A DNA stretch of 64,000 nucleotides from Variovorax sp. UMC13 (GTDB lineage: Bacteria; Pseudomonadota; Gammaproteobacteria; Burkholderiales; Burkholderiaceae_C), in assembly GCF_014170375.1 (NCBI RefSeq), contig NZ_LZZW01000019.1, positions 1 through 64,000 on the forward strand, given 5' to 3'. The notes under the pieces were generated by a model. The model ran no database searches. It was not told where the DNA came from and saw only the letters and a list, made by a program, of their open reading frames with translations. The position numbers and the translations under genes were made by a program. This document shows positions 18,023-26,092 of this stretch, piece after piece. How positions within the stretch are numbered: the stretch's first letter is position 1; each line of letters begins with the position of its first letter.

Positions 18023-18643
18023 TCAGCGGGCCTGGGGTGCCGTCTCGGGCGTTCCGGGCTGGATGCCGGCGCGTTCGCGCAGCACTTCGGCCAGTTCTTC
18101 CTCGGCCGATTTTTCACCCGCCTTGAGCGTTGGGTCCGGTCCGTCGCCGCGCAGGAACGCGACGCGCTTGATCAGTTCCGACCAGCCCTGCAGCAGCAGC
18201 AGCGTGAAGCCCACCGGCAGTGCGAGCCACACCGGCCAGCGGATCAGGCCACCGGAATTGCCGGACATCTCGCCCGACTGGTACTGCGAGATCAGCATGG
18301 GCACCGTGTAGTACAGCACCACCAGGCACAGCGGCGTGAGGAACAGCGCGAAGCCGAGGATGTCGATCCACATCTGCGTGCGTTTCGACAGCCGGCTGTT
18401 GAGCACGTCGATGCGCACATGCTCGCGATGGAGCAGGGTGAACCCTGCCGCGATCAGGAAGGACCAGGCGAACAGGTACCACTGGACTTCGAGGTAGGCG
18501 TTCGAACTCGTGTTGAACACCTTGCGGACGATCGCGTTCAGCGTGCTGATGGCGGTAGACGCCAGAATGATCCAGATCGCGTACTTTCCCACTTGGGCAT
18601 TGAGCCAGTCGATGGCTCTCGACAACTTCATCAGGCCTTGCAT
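18023..18643 (-). CDS. TRAP transporter small permease (DctQ family)
   Basis: The 206-residue protein has four predicted TM helices (about 20-40, 55-75, 95-118, 145-165) and a charged C-terminal tail of about 35 residues. The HREHVRIDVL motif after helix 2 is typical of DctQ proteins. It forms the membrane complex with the DctM-like protein. The ATG at 18643 is preceded by GGAG at the expected distance. The long acidic tail is beyond the usual family length. Confidence 0.9.
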   Translation of the reverse strand: MQGLMKLSRAIDWLNAQVGKYAIWIILASTAISTLNAIVRKVFNTSSNAYLEVQWYLFAWSFLIAAGFTLLHREHVRIDVLNSRLSKRTQMWIDILGFALFLTPLCLVVLYYTVPMLISQYQSGEMSGNSGGLIRWPVWLALPVGFTLLLLQGWSELIKRVAFLRGDGPDPTLKAGEKSAEEELAEVLRERAGIQPGTPETAPQAR

Positions 18644-18810
18644 AGTCGCTCCATGTTTTGGACGTGCTTGATACGAACACACCCGACACACCGGCGTTGT
18701 GCGCAGGCGGGTCGGGTGCAGTGGGGCGGATTTTATCGGTGCATCGCGGGATCCCAATGCGGCGTTTGCCCGTAGTCGGGCCCGGGAAATTGCACCGCGA
18801 TAATCCGTCG

Positions 18811-20094
18811 ATGCCTGCCCTCCCTGGTCCTGCGTCACGGCCCGCGCATGCGACACCGCAATCGATCGACTCGCCCGACATGCGGCGCGCCGGCCGCGAA
18901 CTGCTGTCGCTGGCGCTGATCGACGCGCGCAACCACACGCTGCACCTGCTGTCGCTGTGGGAACAGGCGCAAGAGCGGGGCACCGCGCCGATGCCGCCCC
19001 AGCAGGGCGTGGTCCCGCCGTTCTGGCTGGGCGGCCACGTCGCCTGGTTCTCCGAATGGTGGATCGCCCGCAACACGCAGCGCGCCTTCGGCCTGGACTG
19101 CCCCGCGCGCCCGACGCGGCTGGCGTCGATCGAGCCGCGCGCCGACGACTGGTGGAGCCTGCCGCCCGCTGCGGCCGTCACCGGACTGCCCGATGCCGAG
19201 GCCACGCGCGCCTACCTGCTCGAGACGCTGGAGTGCACGCTCGACCTGCTGGCGCGCGCCGCCGAGACCGATGCCGGCCTCTACTTCTACCGACTGGCGC
19301 TGCTGCACGAGGACCTGCGCGGCGAGCAGCTGATCGTGATGGCCCAGAGCCTGGGCCTGCCGCTGGACATCGAACTGTCGCCCGCGGCCGCGCCGCGCGC
19401 GCCGCTGCTGATGCCCGCCACCCATTGGACCCTGGGCCGGCCCGCCGACGCCCCCGGCCTGGCGCTGTCGCAGGAGACCGGCACGGTGCGCATCGCGGTG
19501 CCCGAGTTCGAGATCGACGCCCAGCCCGTGAGCTGGCAGCAGTTCGCCGAGTTCGTGGACGACGGCGGCTACGACCGTCAGGACCTCTGGCATGCGGGCG
19601 GCTGGCAATGGCTGGCGGCGCAAAGCGAGGGTCGCCGCGCGCCGCGCCATGTGGAGCAGATCGGCGCCGGCCCGCGCGGCGCGGGCGGCGCGGTGCTGCA
19701 GCGCCGCTTCGGCCGCATGGTGCAGGCCGGCAACCACCATGCCGCGGTGCACCTGTGCTGGTGGGAGGCCGATGCCTGGGCGCGCTGGGCCGGCCGCCGC
19801 ATCGCCACCGAGGTCGAATGGGAGATCGCGGCCCATGCCGGCGCCCACCGCGGCTTCGGCTGGGGCGGGGTGCACGAGTGGATGGCGGGCACGCTGCAGG
19901 CCTGGCCCGGTTGGCGCGCCGACCCGTGGAGCAGCGGCACCGAATTTGATCCCGTGCCCGCCTTCGGCACGGCGCGCGTGCTGCGGGGTTCGTCCTTCGC
20001 GACCCGGGCGCGCATGCGCTCCATGCATTGGCGCGGCTTCGCGCCGCCGGCGCGCGACGACGGCTTCTTCGGCTTCCGCAGCTGCAGCATCTGA
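18811..20094 (+). CDS. DinB-SUMF1 (EgtB/SenA-like) protein with altered iron-ligand motif
   Basis: The 427-residue protein has an N-terminal DinB-like helical domain (about 25-200) and a C-terminal SUMF1/formylglycine-enzyme-like domain (about 245-427, ending with the RGFAPPARDDGFFGFRSC motif). This is the layout of EgtB and SenA, which join sulfur or selenium to hercynine. In EgtB the iron is held by one His followed by an HX3H pair. Here His76 (GGHVAWF) and His166 (LLHEDLRGE) are present, but the third position is Arg170. No EgtD, SenB or SenC gene is adjacent, so activity and substrate are uncertain. The ATG at 18811 was preferred over upstream frame without family sequence. Confidence 0.75.
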   Translation: MPALPGPASRPAHATPQSIDSPDMRRAGRELLSLALIDARNHTLHLLSLWEQAQERGTAPMPPQQGVVPPFWLGGHVAWFSEWWIARNTQRAFGLDCPARPTRLASIEPRADDWWSLPPAAAVTGLPDAEATRAYLLETLECTLDLLARAAETDAGLYFYRLALLHEDLRGEQLIVMAQSLGLPLDIELSPAAAPRAPLLMPATHWTLGRPADAPGLALSQETGTVRIAVPEFEIDAQPVSWQQFAEFVDDGGYDRQDLWHAGGWQWLAAQSEGRRAPRHVEQIGAGPRGAGGAVLQRRFGRMVQAGNHHAAVHLCWWEADAWARWAGRRIATEVEWEIAAHAGAHRGFGWGGVHEWMAGTLQAWPGWRADPWSSGTEFDPVPAFGTARVLRGSSFATRARMRSMHWRGFAPPARDDGFFGFRSCSI

Positions 20095-20189
20095 GGCATG
20101 ACCCGCGAGGTCATCGACGCCGCGCGTGCCCGGCGCGATCCTTCATGCACCCCGCGCCGTTGCGGGCCGTCAACGCCAAAGGAATCGTC

Positions 20190-20570
20190 ATGATGAATAC
20201 CGCCACCCCCGATGCCGCCGGCATCGCCCACGCCTACCTCGCCGTCTGGAACGAGACCGATCCGCTGCGCCGCCGTCGCCTGCTCGAAGCCGGCTGGCAG
20301 CCCGATGCCAGCTATGCCGACCCGATGGCGCAGGCGCGCGGGCTCGACGCCATCGATGCGCTGGTCGGCGCGGTGCAGCAGCGCTACCCGGGCTTCCGCT
20401 TCCACCTCAAGGGCCGGGCCGACGCGCATGGCGATCACCTGCGCTTCGGCTGGACGCTGGGGCCCGCGGGCGCCGAGGACCTGATCGAGGGCTCGGATTT
20501 CGCGCAACTCGACGGCGGCAAGCTGCGCGCCGTGACCGGCTTCCTGGACAAGGTGCCGGCCGGGGCCTGA
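20190..20570 (+). CDS. SnoaL/NTF2-like protein
   Basis: The 126-residue protein has an N-terminal helix (AGIAHAYLAVWNETD) and a small alpha+beta cone (YADPMAQARGLDAIDALV, FRFHLKG, HLRFGWTLG), the pattern of SnoaL-like domains. Members are cyclases, isomerases or steroid-binding proteins, and often uncharacterised. AAGGA precedes the ATG at 20190. It lies 95 bases after the EgtB-like gene on the same strand and may be cotranscribed. Confidence 0.75.
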   Translation: MMNTATPDAAGIAHAYLAVWNETDPLRRRRLLEAGWQPDASYADPMAQARGLDAIDALVGAVQQRYPGFRFHLKGRADAHGDHLRFGWTLGPAGAEDLIEGSDFAQLDGGKLRAVTGFLDKVPAGA

Positions 20571-20575
20571 GAAGG

Positions 20576-21250
20576 CTAGCGCGCCGGCCCGACGCGGCCT
20601 TCGTCGAGCGTCACCACCGACTGCGCCAGCGCCTCGACGTCGCTCGGGTCGTGCGTGACCAGCAGCGTGGGCACCTGCACGCGCTCGAGCATCTCGGCCA
20701 GCTCGGCGCGCAGCCGGACCCGCAGCACCGTGTCGAGCGCCGACAGCGGCTCGTCGAGCAGCAGCACGCGCGGCTGCGGTGCCAGCGCCCGGGCCAGGGC
20801 CACGCGCTGGCGCTGGCCGCCCGACAGGTGGCGCGGCCAGGCCGTGCGCAAGCTGCCCAGGTCGAACTGATGCACCAGCGCATCGATGCGCGCGCGCTGG
20901 GCCTCGTCGGGGCGCTGGCCCAGGCGGCAGAGGCCGAAGGCCAGGTTCTGCTCGACCGTCATGTGGGGGAACAGCGCATAGTCCTGGAACACCAGGCCCA
21001 CGCCGCGCGCGCGGGCCGGCAGGTCGATGCCGTGCGCGCTGTCGAGCAGCGCCTCGCCCGCCACCCGCACATGGCCGCGCGCAGGCGGCGCCAGGCCCGC
21101 GATCGCCATCAGCACGGTCGACTTGCCCGAGCCCGAGGCGCCGATCAGCGCGGTGCGCAGCGTGGTGGACGTGAAGCGCGCGTCGAGCTCGAAACGCCGC
21201 CCGGGCGATTCCAGCAGGGTCTGCACGTGGATGTCGAGCACCGGCGTCAT
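20576..21250 (-). CDS. modC: molybdate ABC transporter ATP-binding protein, short form
   Basis: The 224-residue ATPase has Walker A GASGSGKST at 37-45, Q-loop FQDYALFPHM, signature LSGGQRQR, Walker B VLLLDEP and H-loop VTHD. ModC of E. coli is about 350 residues because of a C-terminal TOBE/Mop domain; that domain is absent here and the gene stops soon after the H-loop. Assignment to molybdate rests on the adjacent modB and modA. It begins 5 bases after modB. Confidence 0.88.
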   Translation of the reverse strand: MTPVLDIHVQTLLESPGRRFELDARFTSTTLRTALIGASGSGKSTVLMAIAGLAPPARGHVRVAGEALLDSAHGIDLPARARGVGLVFQDYALFPHMTVEQNLAFGLCRLGQRPDEAQRARIDALVHQFDLGSLRTAWPRHLSGGQRQRVALARALAPQPRVLLLDEPLSALDTVLRVRLRAELAEMLERVQVPTLLVTHDPSDVEALAQSVVTLDEGRVGPAR

Positions 21251-21255
21251 GGTCG

Positions 21256-21909
21256 TCAATGCTTGGCCTGCAGCATGCGGCCCGACACCACCAGCACCAC
21301 CACGCAGACCACCGAGATCACCAGCGTGAGCCACAGCGCCTGCGCGTCGTTGCCGGCCTGCACCGCGTCGTAGATGGCGATCGACAGCGTCTGCGTCTTG
21401 CCGGGCAGGTTGCCGGCGATCATCAGCGTGGCGCCGAACTCGCCCATGGCGCGCGCGAAGGCCAGCATCAGGCCGGCCGTGATGCCGCGCACCGCCAGCG
21501 GTAGCGCCACGCGCGCGAAGATCTCGAACTCACCCGCGCCCAGCGTGCGCGCGGCATGCAGGAAGCGGCTGTCGACGTCCTCGAAGGCGGCGCGCGCGGC
21601 CTTGTAGATCAGCGGCAGCGAGACCAGCGAGGCCGCGATCACCGCGCCCTGCCAGGTGAACATCAGGTTGATGCCGAACCAGCGGTCGAGGTACTGGCCC
21701 AGCACGCCGTTGCGGCCGATCACCACGATCAGGTAGTAGCCCAGCACCGTGGGCGGCAGCACCATCGGCAGCATCAGCAGCGCGTCGACGAAGCTCTTGC
21801 CCGCGAACTGGCGCCGCGCCATCCACCAGCCCAGGGCGATGCCCATCGCGCCTGCCAGCAGCGTGGCCAGCAGGGCGATCTTGAGCGTGAGCCAGAGGGG
21901 AGCGAGCAA
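21256..21909 (-). CDS. modB: molybdate ABC transporter permease
   Basis: The 217-residue inner-membrane protein has five to six helices. The ModB-typical segments are LPMVLPPTVLGYYL near residues 46-59 and the coupling loop AARTLGAGEFEIFARVALP. Near the C-terminus the FARAMGEFGATLMIAG motif is diagnostic for molybdate/tungstate permeases. It lies 3 bases after modA and 5 before modC. Confidence 0.94.
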   Translation of the reverse strand: MLAPLWLTLKIALLATLLAGAMGIALGWWMARRQFAGKSFVDALLMLPMVLPPTVLGYYLIVVIGRNGVLGQYLDRWFGINLMFTWQGAVIAASLVSLPLIYKAARAAFEDVDSRFLHAARTLGAGEFEIFARVALPLAVRGITAGLMLAFARAMGEFGATLMIAGNLPGKTQTLSIAIYDAVQAGNDAQALWLTLVISVVCVVVLVVSGRMLQAKH

Positions 21910-21912
21910 GGA

Positions 21913-22677
21913 TCAGGGCTTGGAGAAGCCGAAGCCGTCGAGGATCTGCTGGCCCGCGGTGCTGCGCACGAAGGCGATGAAGTCCTTGCCGACGGCCGCG
22001 TTCTTGCTGCTGGCGATCTGCGCGATCGGGTAGCTCACGGGCGTGGTGGTGGGCACGGTCAGCGCGATGCGGGTCTTGTCGCGTTCGATCAGCGCGTCGG
22101 TGCGGTAGACGAAGCCGGCATCGACCTCGGCGCGCGCGACGTAGTTGAGCACCTGGCGCACGCTCTCGCCATAGATCCACTTGGGTTCCAGCGCGGCCGT
22201 GAGGCCGGCTTCCTGCACCGAGGCCATGGTGTAGCGGCCCACGGGCACCGACGACGGCGTGCCGGTCGAGATGCGCTTGTACGCGGCATCGGAGAGGTCG
22301 GACAGCTTGGCGGGCGAGGCCGCGGCGCTGGCCGGCACGATCAGCACCAGCGTGTTGCGCGCGAAGTCGTCCCGCGTGCCTTCGGCCAGCAGATTCGCCT
22401 TGGCGGCGCGGTCCATGGTTTCCTGGTCGGCCGAGGCGAAGACGTCGACCGGCGCGCCCTGCTGGATCTGCGCGAGCAGCGGGCCCGAGGCGGCGAAGTT
22501 GAAGGTCACCTTGGCGCCCGGGTGCGCCTTCTCGTAGGCCTGCCCGACGGCCTGGAAGGCATTGGTCAGGCTGGCCGCGGCGGACACCACCAGCTCCTGC
22601 GCATGCAGCGCGACGCTGCCCAGCGAAAAAACGGCCAGCAGGGTGGCTTTTTGCAGCCAGCGGGGAGTCGTGTTCAT
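21913..22677 (-). CDS. modA: molybdate ABC transporter substrate-binding protein
   Basis: The 254-residue periplasmic protein has a signal peptide (1-26, LHAQE) followed by VVSAAASLTNAFQAVG, the ModA N-terminal motif that contributes Ser ligands for the oxyanion, then FAASGPLLAQIQQGAPVDVFASAD and the GYPIAQ-like VSYPIAQ segment. It binds molybdate (or tungstate). AAGGA precedes the start, and a ModE-like palindrome with an overlapping -10 lies just upstream. Confidence 0.94.
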   Translation of the reverse strand: MNTTPRWLQKATLLAVFSLGSVALHAQELVVSAAASLTNAFQAVGQAYEKAHPGAKVTFNFAASGPLLAQIQQGAPVDVFASADQETMDRAAKANLLAEGTRDDFARNTLVLIVPASAAASPAKLSDLSDAAYKRISTGTPSSVPVGRYTMASVQEAGLTAALEPKWIYGESVRQVLNYVARAEVDAGFVYRTDALIERDKTRIALTVPTTTPVSYPIAQIASSKNAAVGKDFIAFVRSTAGQQILDGFGFSKP

Positions 22678-22691
22678 CTCGCGTCCTTCGG

Positions 22692-22724
22692 TTCGCTATT
22701 CAAATCGGGAATAGCGAAATCATA
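22692..22724 (-). promoter_or_regulatory. ModE-like operator and -10 element upstream of modA
   Basis: A perfect dyad TTCGCTATT-N9-AATAGCGAA (22692-22718) lies 15 bases before the modA start. On the minus strand TATGAT (22724-22719) adjoins it as a possible -10. The half-site CGCTAT resembles the ModE consensus (CGCTATATA-N6-TATATAGCG type). A repressor bound here would block modABC when molybdate is plentiful. Confidence 0.7.
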
Positions 22725-22761
22725 ACAACGCAGGCACGCGCGGACCCTGGGGAAAGCCGCA

Positions 22762-23247
22762 TCAGGCCATGCGGTCGTCGGCGCGGAGGGTGGGCAGCGC
22801 ATCGAGGCGGTCGGCGAACCAGCCGATGCGCTCGGTGGCGCGCACGTCGAAGCGCGGCACGTAGGGCTTGATGTCCAGCACCGGCGTGCCGTCGAGCATG
22901 TCGTTGCCGGCGATGTGCAGCGTCGTGCCCTCGACCCTGAGCAACTGCACGATCGACAGCCCCAGCCGGTTCGGCCGGGCCGGCGCACGGGTGGCGAACA
23001 CGCCGTGCGTGCGGTCGTCGAGGAAGGGCATGACTTCCAGCTTCTCGCTGGCGCAGCGATGGAAGTGCGTGAACAGGAGCAGGTACTCGAAGCCCTCGAT
23101 GTCGCGCAGGCCGGCCGCGAACTCGGCGAAGACCTCGACCCGTGCCAGTTCCTGCGGCACGCCGGCCGACTGGATCGGCATGCCCGTCACCTCGGTGAAG
23201 CGGCTGTGCACCCGTGCGACCGGCCGGCAGACGACGACGTCGTTCAT
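22762..23247 (-). CDS. TsaA/TrmO-like protein (possible tRNA N6-methyltransferase)
   Basis: The 161-residue protein has the TrmO/YaeB fold pattern: an RVHSRFTEVTGMPIQ start, an FEYLLLFTHFHR segment, FATRAPARPNRLGLS (the SAM-binding RxPxRPNxiGls motif), and DGTPVLDIKPYVP. TrmO methylates the N6 of threonylcarbamoyladenosine at tRNA position 37. Proteins of this fold also occur in molybdenum-related operons without demonstrated tRNA activity. The start overlaps the upstream nitroreductase-fusion stop (ATGA). A C-terminal extension present in E. coli TrmO is missing. Confidence 0.8.
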   Translation of the reverse strand: MNDVVVCRPVARVHSRFTEVTGMPIQSAGVPQELARVEVFAEFAAGLRDIEGFEYLLLFTHFHRCASEKLEVMPFLDDRTHGVFATRAPARPNRLGLSIVQLLRVEGTTLHIAGNDMLDGTPVLDIKPYVPRFDVRATERIGWFADRLDALPTLRADDRMA

Positions 23248-24317
23248 CCGATGGCCTTGTCGCTGGCCGTGAAGGTCCAGACCGCGGGCCGCGCGCCGCT
23301 GCGCGGGCCCTGTGCCGGCGACGACCAGCAGGACCAGACGGTTTGCGACAGCGGCCGGTCGACCGCCGGCGCGGGCTCGGTGATGGTGCCGATGCTGACG
23401 AAGCCGGCGAGGAATTCGTGCGGCCCCAGGCCCAGGTCGGCGCAGACCTCGGCGTCGAAGCAGCGGTCGCCGCTGAGCATGATCGCGCCGTAGCCCTGCG
23501 CATGCGCGGCGTTGAGCAGGTTGCCCAGCGCGGCCCCGGCGGCCAGCCATTGCTCGCGCAGCGGCACGCGCTTGCGCTGGCGCAGCGACACCACGAAGGC
23601 CAGCAGGCAGGGCGGACGGGTGGCGTGCTCGCGCGCGCGCCGCAGGTCGTTGGCCGCCGCCATCGGGTCGCGGCCGCGTTTCTCGCGCTCGAAGATGTCG
23701 GCCAGCGCCTCGCGCGCCTCGGCGCGGAACTCGATCACGCGCCAGGGATGCAGGCGGCCATGGTCGGGGGCCGCGAGCGCGGCCTGCAGCATCAGGTCGA
23801 GCGCCTCGGGCGTGGGGGCCGGCCCGCTCAGCCGGCGCGGCGACACCGAGCGTCGCGCCAGCAGCATCGGCAGCGAGGCGTTGGCCGGCGCCTTGTGGCC
23901 CAGCATCTCCACGTCGCCGAAGGCCAGGTGGCGCAGCGCGCGGTCGGCCAGCGGGTGCGTGAGCAGCGCCCAGTAGGCACCCGGCATGGCCGGCGAGCCG
24001 GCCGCGGTGCTCCATTCGCGCAGCAGGTCGACGCCGCTGCGCGCACGGGCGAAGCGCGCCAGCGCCGGCGCATGGTGGCGGTCGAGCGCCGCATTCAGCG
24101 CCTCGGCCTCGGCACCGGCCGCGGCCGCGCTGGCCACCGCCGCCGCGAGCACCGCCTCGTCGAGTTCGCGCTGGGCGACGGCGCCGCGCGGCAGCACGTC
24201 GCGCAGCGCCTCGACCGGCAGGCAGGTGCGCAGCACCGAGGCATGCAGGTGGCGGCCCAGCCGCGCGAGGGAATGGCGCGGGGCGGCCGCTTCGGAGGCA
24301 AGGGCATCGGCACTCAC
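23244..24317 (-). CDS. nitroreductase-family protein with unrecognised N-terminal domain
   Basis: The 357-residue protein is bipartite. Residues about 165-330 are a nitroreductase-like FMN domain (RRSVSPRRL, an APDHGRLHPWR motif as in YdjA-type enzymes, and AAGAALGNLLNAAHAQGYG). Residues 1-160 are Ala-rich and helical, ending with a conserved-looking LTHPLADRALRHLAFGDVE block that I do not recognise. The GTG start at 24317 is supported by AAAGGA about 8 bases upstream. It overlaps the TrmO-like gene and is divergent from modE across a shared ModE-like site, suggesting a molybdenum-linked role. Confidence 0.7.
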   Translation of the reverse strand: MSADALASEAAAPRHSLARLGRHLHASVLRTCLPVEALRDVLPRGAVAQRELDEAVLAAAVASAAAAGAEAEALNAALDRHHAPALARFARARSGVDLLREWSTAAGSPAMPGAYWALLTHPLADRALRHLAFGDVEMLGHKAPANASLPMLLARRSVSPRRLSGPAPTPEALDLMLQAALAAPDHGRLHPWRVIEFRAEAREALADIFEREKRGRDPMAAANDLRRAREHATRPPCLLAFVVSLRQRKRVPLREQWLAAGAALGNLLNAAHAQGYGAIMLSGDRCFDAEVCADLGLGPHEFLAGFVSIGTITEPAPAVDRPLSQTVWSCWSSPAQGPRSGARPAVWTFTASDKAIG

Positions 24318-24368
24318 GGTGGGGGTCCTTTCAGTACGGGCCGCGGCTGGCCGAGGGGCCGTGCGCCG

Positions 24369-24391
24369 CGCTATTCCAAAAAAGGATAACG
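24369..24391. promoter_or_regulatory. second ModE-like site, between modE and the nitroreductase fusion
   Basis: CGCTATTCC-AAAAAA-GGATAACG forms an imperfect dyad in the divergent gap between the leftward nitroreductase gene and modE. It shares CGCTATTC with the modA operator and has the ATAACG half seen in ModE sites. It could mediate autoregulation of modE and control of the divergent operon. Confidence 0.55.
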
Positions 24392-24430
24392 CAAGCGGCG
24401 ATGTCGTGTGCGCATTGCACAATGCGCCGC

Positions 24431-25213
24431 ATGGCAAGCCCCCGACTCATCGACGCGCTCGGCCACGGCCCGAGCGACAAGCGCATCGACCTGCTGCGTG
24501 GCATCGCCCGCAGCGGCAGCATCTCCCAGGCCGCGCGCGACGCGGGCGTGAGCTACAAGGCCGCCTGGCAGGCCATCGACACCCTGACCAACCTGGCGGG
24601 CGTACCGCTGGTCGAGCGGGCGGTGGGCGGCGCGGGCGGCGGCGGCGCGGTGCTCACGGCGCACGGCGGCCACCTGCTCGAGCTGGCCGAGGCGCTCGAC
24701 ACCGCGCGCCGCGCCGTGCATGCGCGCTGGGCCGCCGGCGGCGCCGAGGCCGCGCCGCGGGCCGATACCACGATCGCGCGGCTGGCGGTGCGCACCAGCA
24801 TGCGCAACCAGCTGCCGGCCGTGATCGAGTCGATGGCGTCGACCGGGCGCACGGTGCGTGCCCTGATGCGGCTCGGCGATGGGGCCGAAGGCGGCCGCAT
24901 CGCCGCGCGCATCACCCAGGAGAGCGCCGAGCTGCTGGGCCTGCACGAAGGCCTGCCGGTACTCGCGCTGTGCAAGGCCACCGCGGTGCGCGTGCTGCGC
25001 GCCGATGCCGCCCCGGCCAGCGCGCGCGGCAACCGGCTCGACGGTGCCGTGACGGGCGTGCTGCGCGGCGCGGGCGGCGACGAGGTCGCGGTGGCGATCG
25101 GCGCCGGCCTGCAGCTGGTCGGCTTCGCGCCGCGCGATGTCGCGCTGCGCACCCGGCAGCGCGTGGCGGCCGTGCTCGACGAGGCCGCGGTGGTGGTGGC
25201 ATTGCCGGCCTGA
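24431..25213 (+). CDS. modE: molybdate-responsive regulator ModE
   Basis: The 260-residue protein has a LysR-like winged HTH (about 15-80; SISQAARDAGVSYKAAWQAI is the ModE helix-turn-helix) and two Mop/TOBE repeats (about 120-185 and 195-258) that bind molybdate. When loaded it represses mod genes. The start could also be ATG at 24422; neither has a clear Shine-Dalgarno. A Gly-rich loop follows the wing. It is divergent from the nitroreductase-trmO-mod genes. Confidence 0.9.
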   Translation: MASPRLIDALGHGPSDKRIDLLRGIARSGSISQAARDAGVSYKAAWQAIDTLTNLAGVPLVERAVGGAGGGGAVLTAHGGHLLELAEALDTARRAVHARWAAGGAEAAPRADTTIARLAVRTSMRNQLPAVIESMASTGRTVRALMRLGDGAEGGRIAARITQESAELLGLHEGLPVLALCKATAVRVLRADAAPASARGNRLDGAVTGVLRGAGGDEVAVAIGAGLQLVGFAPRDVALRTRQRVAAVLDEAAVVVALPA

Positions 25214-25516
25214 GGCGGGCCGGCCCGCAGGATGCGCACAAATCTTGTGCGGCGGCACGGCTGGCGCGCCGCGGCGCGCGCTTCTACCATTCGGGCCGTC
25301 ACACCGCATCGGCCATGAAAGGCACCCGCGCATGAAGAAGCACCCCGGCATCCGCCAGAGCCCCGATCCCGCCGTCGCCTAGCGATCCGATCCGGCCACG
25401 CGCGCGCGGATCCTCCCCGAATTCCAGACCGCATCCCTCCGGGGCGAGCCTGTCTCGCACCCGGTGGCGTCGCGGCGTCGTCTTTTTTTGCTGTCACACA
25501 CCCAAAGGAAAAAACC
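25214..25516 (+). other. intergenic region after modE with two coupled mini-ORFs
   Basis: About 300 bases without a normal gene. It contains a short dyad GCACAA-N3-TTGTGC (25236-25250). Two tiny overlapping frames follow: 25315-25335 (6 codons) and 25332-25382 (16 codons, MKKHPGIRQSPDPAVA), joined by an ATGA. They lack strong ribosome-binding sites, so coding is doubtful. An AAAGGA site for the cupin gene lies at the right end, after a short T-run (25484-25490). Confidence 0.4.
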
Positions 25517-25987
25517 ATGAAGAACACGTTCAAGTACCGCCTCGGCGCGGTGGGCCTCGTCGCGCTGGCGGCATTGGCCGGCTGCGGCGGTGGCGGAGGA
25601 GGGGGCCCGGCCCCGTCCGAAGCCCTGGTCTCGCTGCCGGCCAAGGACCTCCAATGGCGCGACGTGCCCGGCACCGGCGGCATCCGCGCGGCGAACGTGC
25701 GCGGCGAGATTCTGGGCCAGGGCCCGTACGAGGCCTTCGTGGAATTCCCGGCCGGTTATGTCAACCCGCACCACTTCCACACCCAGGCCTTGCCCACGGT
25801 GGTGCTGAGCGGCGTGTTCTATGCGATCTTCGAGGACGGCAAGAAGGTGCAGTACCCGGCCGGCTCCTATTACTACATCCCGGGCAAGCTGCCGCACTTC
25901 AGCGGCTGCGAGCCAGGCACGAACTGCCTGCTGTTCCAGTACCAGGCCGACCACTTCGACCTGGTCCAGACGCCCGCGACCCGCTGA
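25517..25987 (+). CDS. cupin-domain lipoprotein
   Basis: The 156-residue protein has a lipoprotein signal with lipobox LAALAGC (Cys23) followed by a Gly run. A single cupin domain occupies about 65-145: PHHFHTQALPTVVLSG is cupin motif 1 with its His pair, and YPAGSYYYIPGKLPHFSGC is motif 2 with the third His. It likely binds a metal in the periplasm facing the inner or outer membrane. Two Cys (SGCEPGTNC) could form a disulfide. AAAGGA precedes the ATG. The function is unknown. Confidence 0.8.
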   Translation: MKNTFKYRLGAVGLVALAALAGCGGGGGGGPAPSEALVSLPAKDLQWRDVPGTGGIRAANVRGEILGQGPYEAFVEFPAGYVNPHHFHTQALPTVVLSGVFYAIFEDGKKVQYPAGSYYYIPGKLPHFSGCEPGTNCLLFQYQADHFDLVQTPATR

Positions 25988-26002
25988 GCGACGGGCTGCG
26001 GC

Positions 26003-26008
26003 TAAAAT
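26003..26008 (+). promoter_or_regulatory. candidate -10 element upstream of the antiporter-like gene
   Basis: TAAAAT occurs within GGCTAAAATCC about 85 bases before the start at 26093, the same sequence context as the candidate -10 of xseB. There is no clear -35. Confidence 0.3.
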
Positions 26009-26092
26009 CCGGGGAGGGTGGCAGGCCAATCAGGGCCTGTCAGGTCATTGCGAAGGTCGGGCCGCCTCGCAGTTTCGTCACGATCGAAAAAC

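Noticed and set aside
18811..20094. Confident call of SenA or EgtB (selenoneine or ergothioneine synthesis)
   Set aside because: One iron-ligand His is replaced and no partner biosynthetic genes are adjacent; only the architecture is supported.
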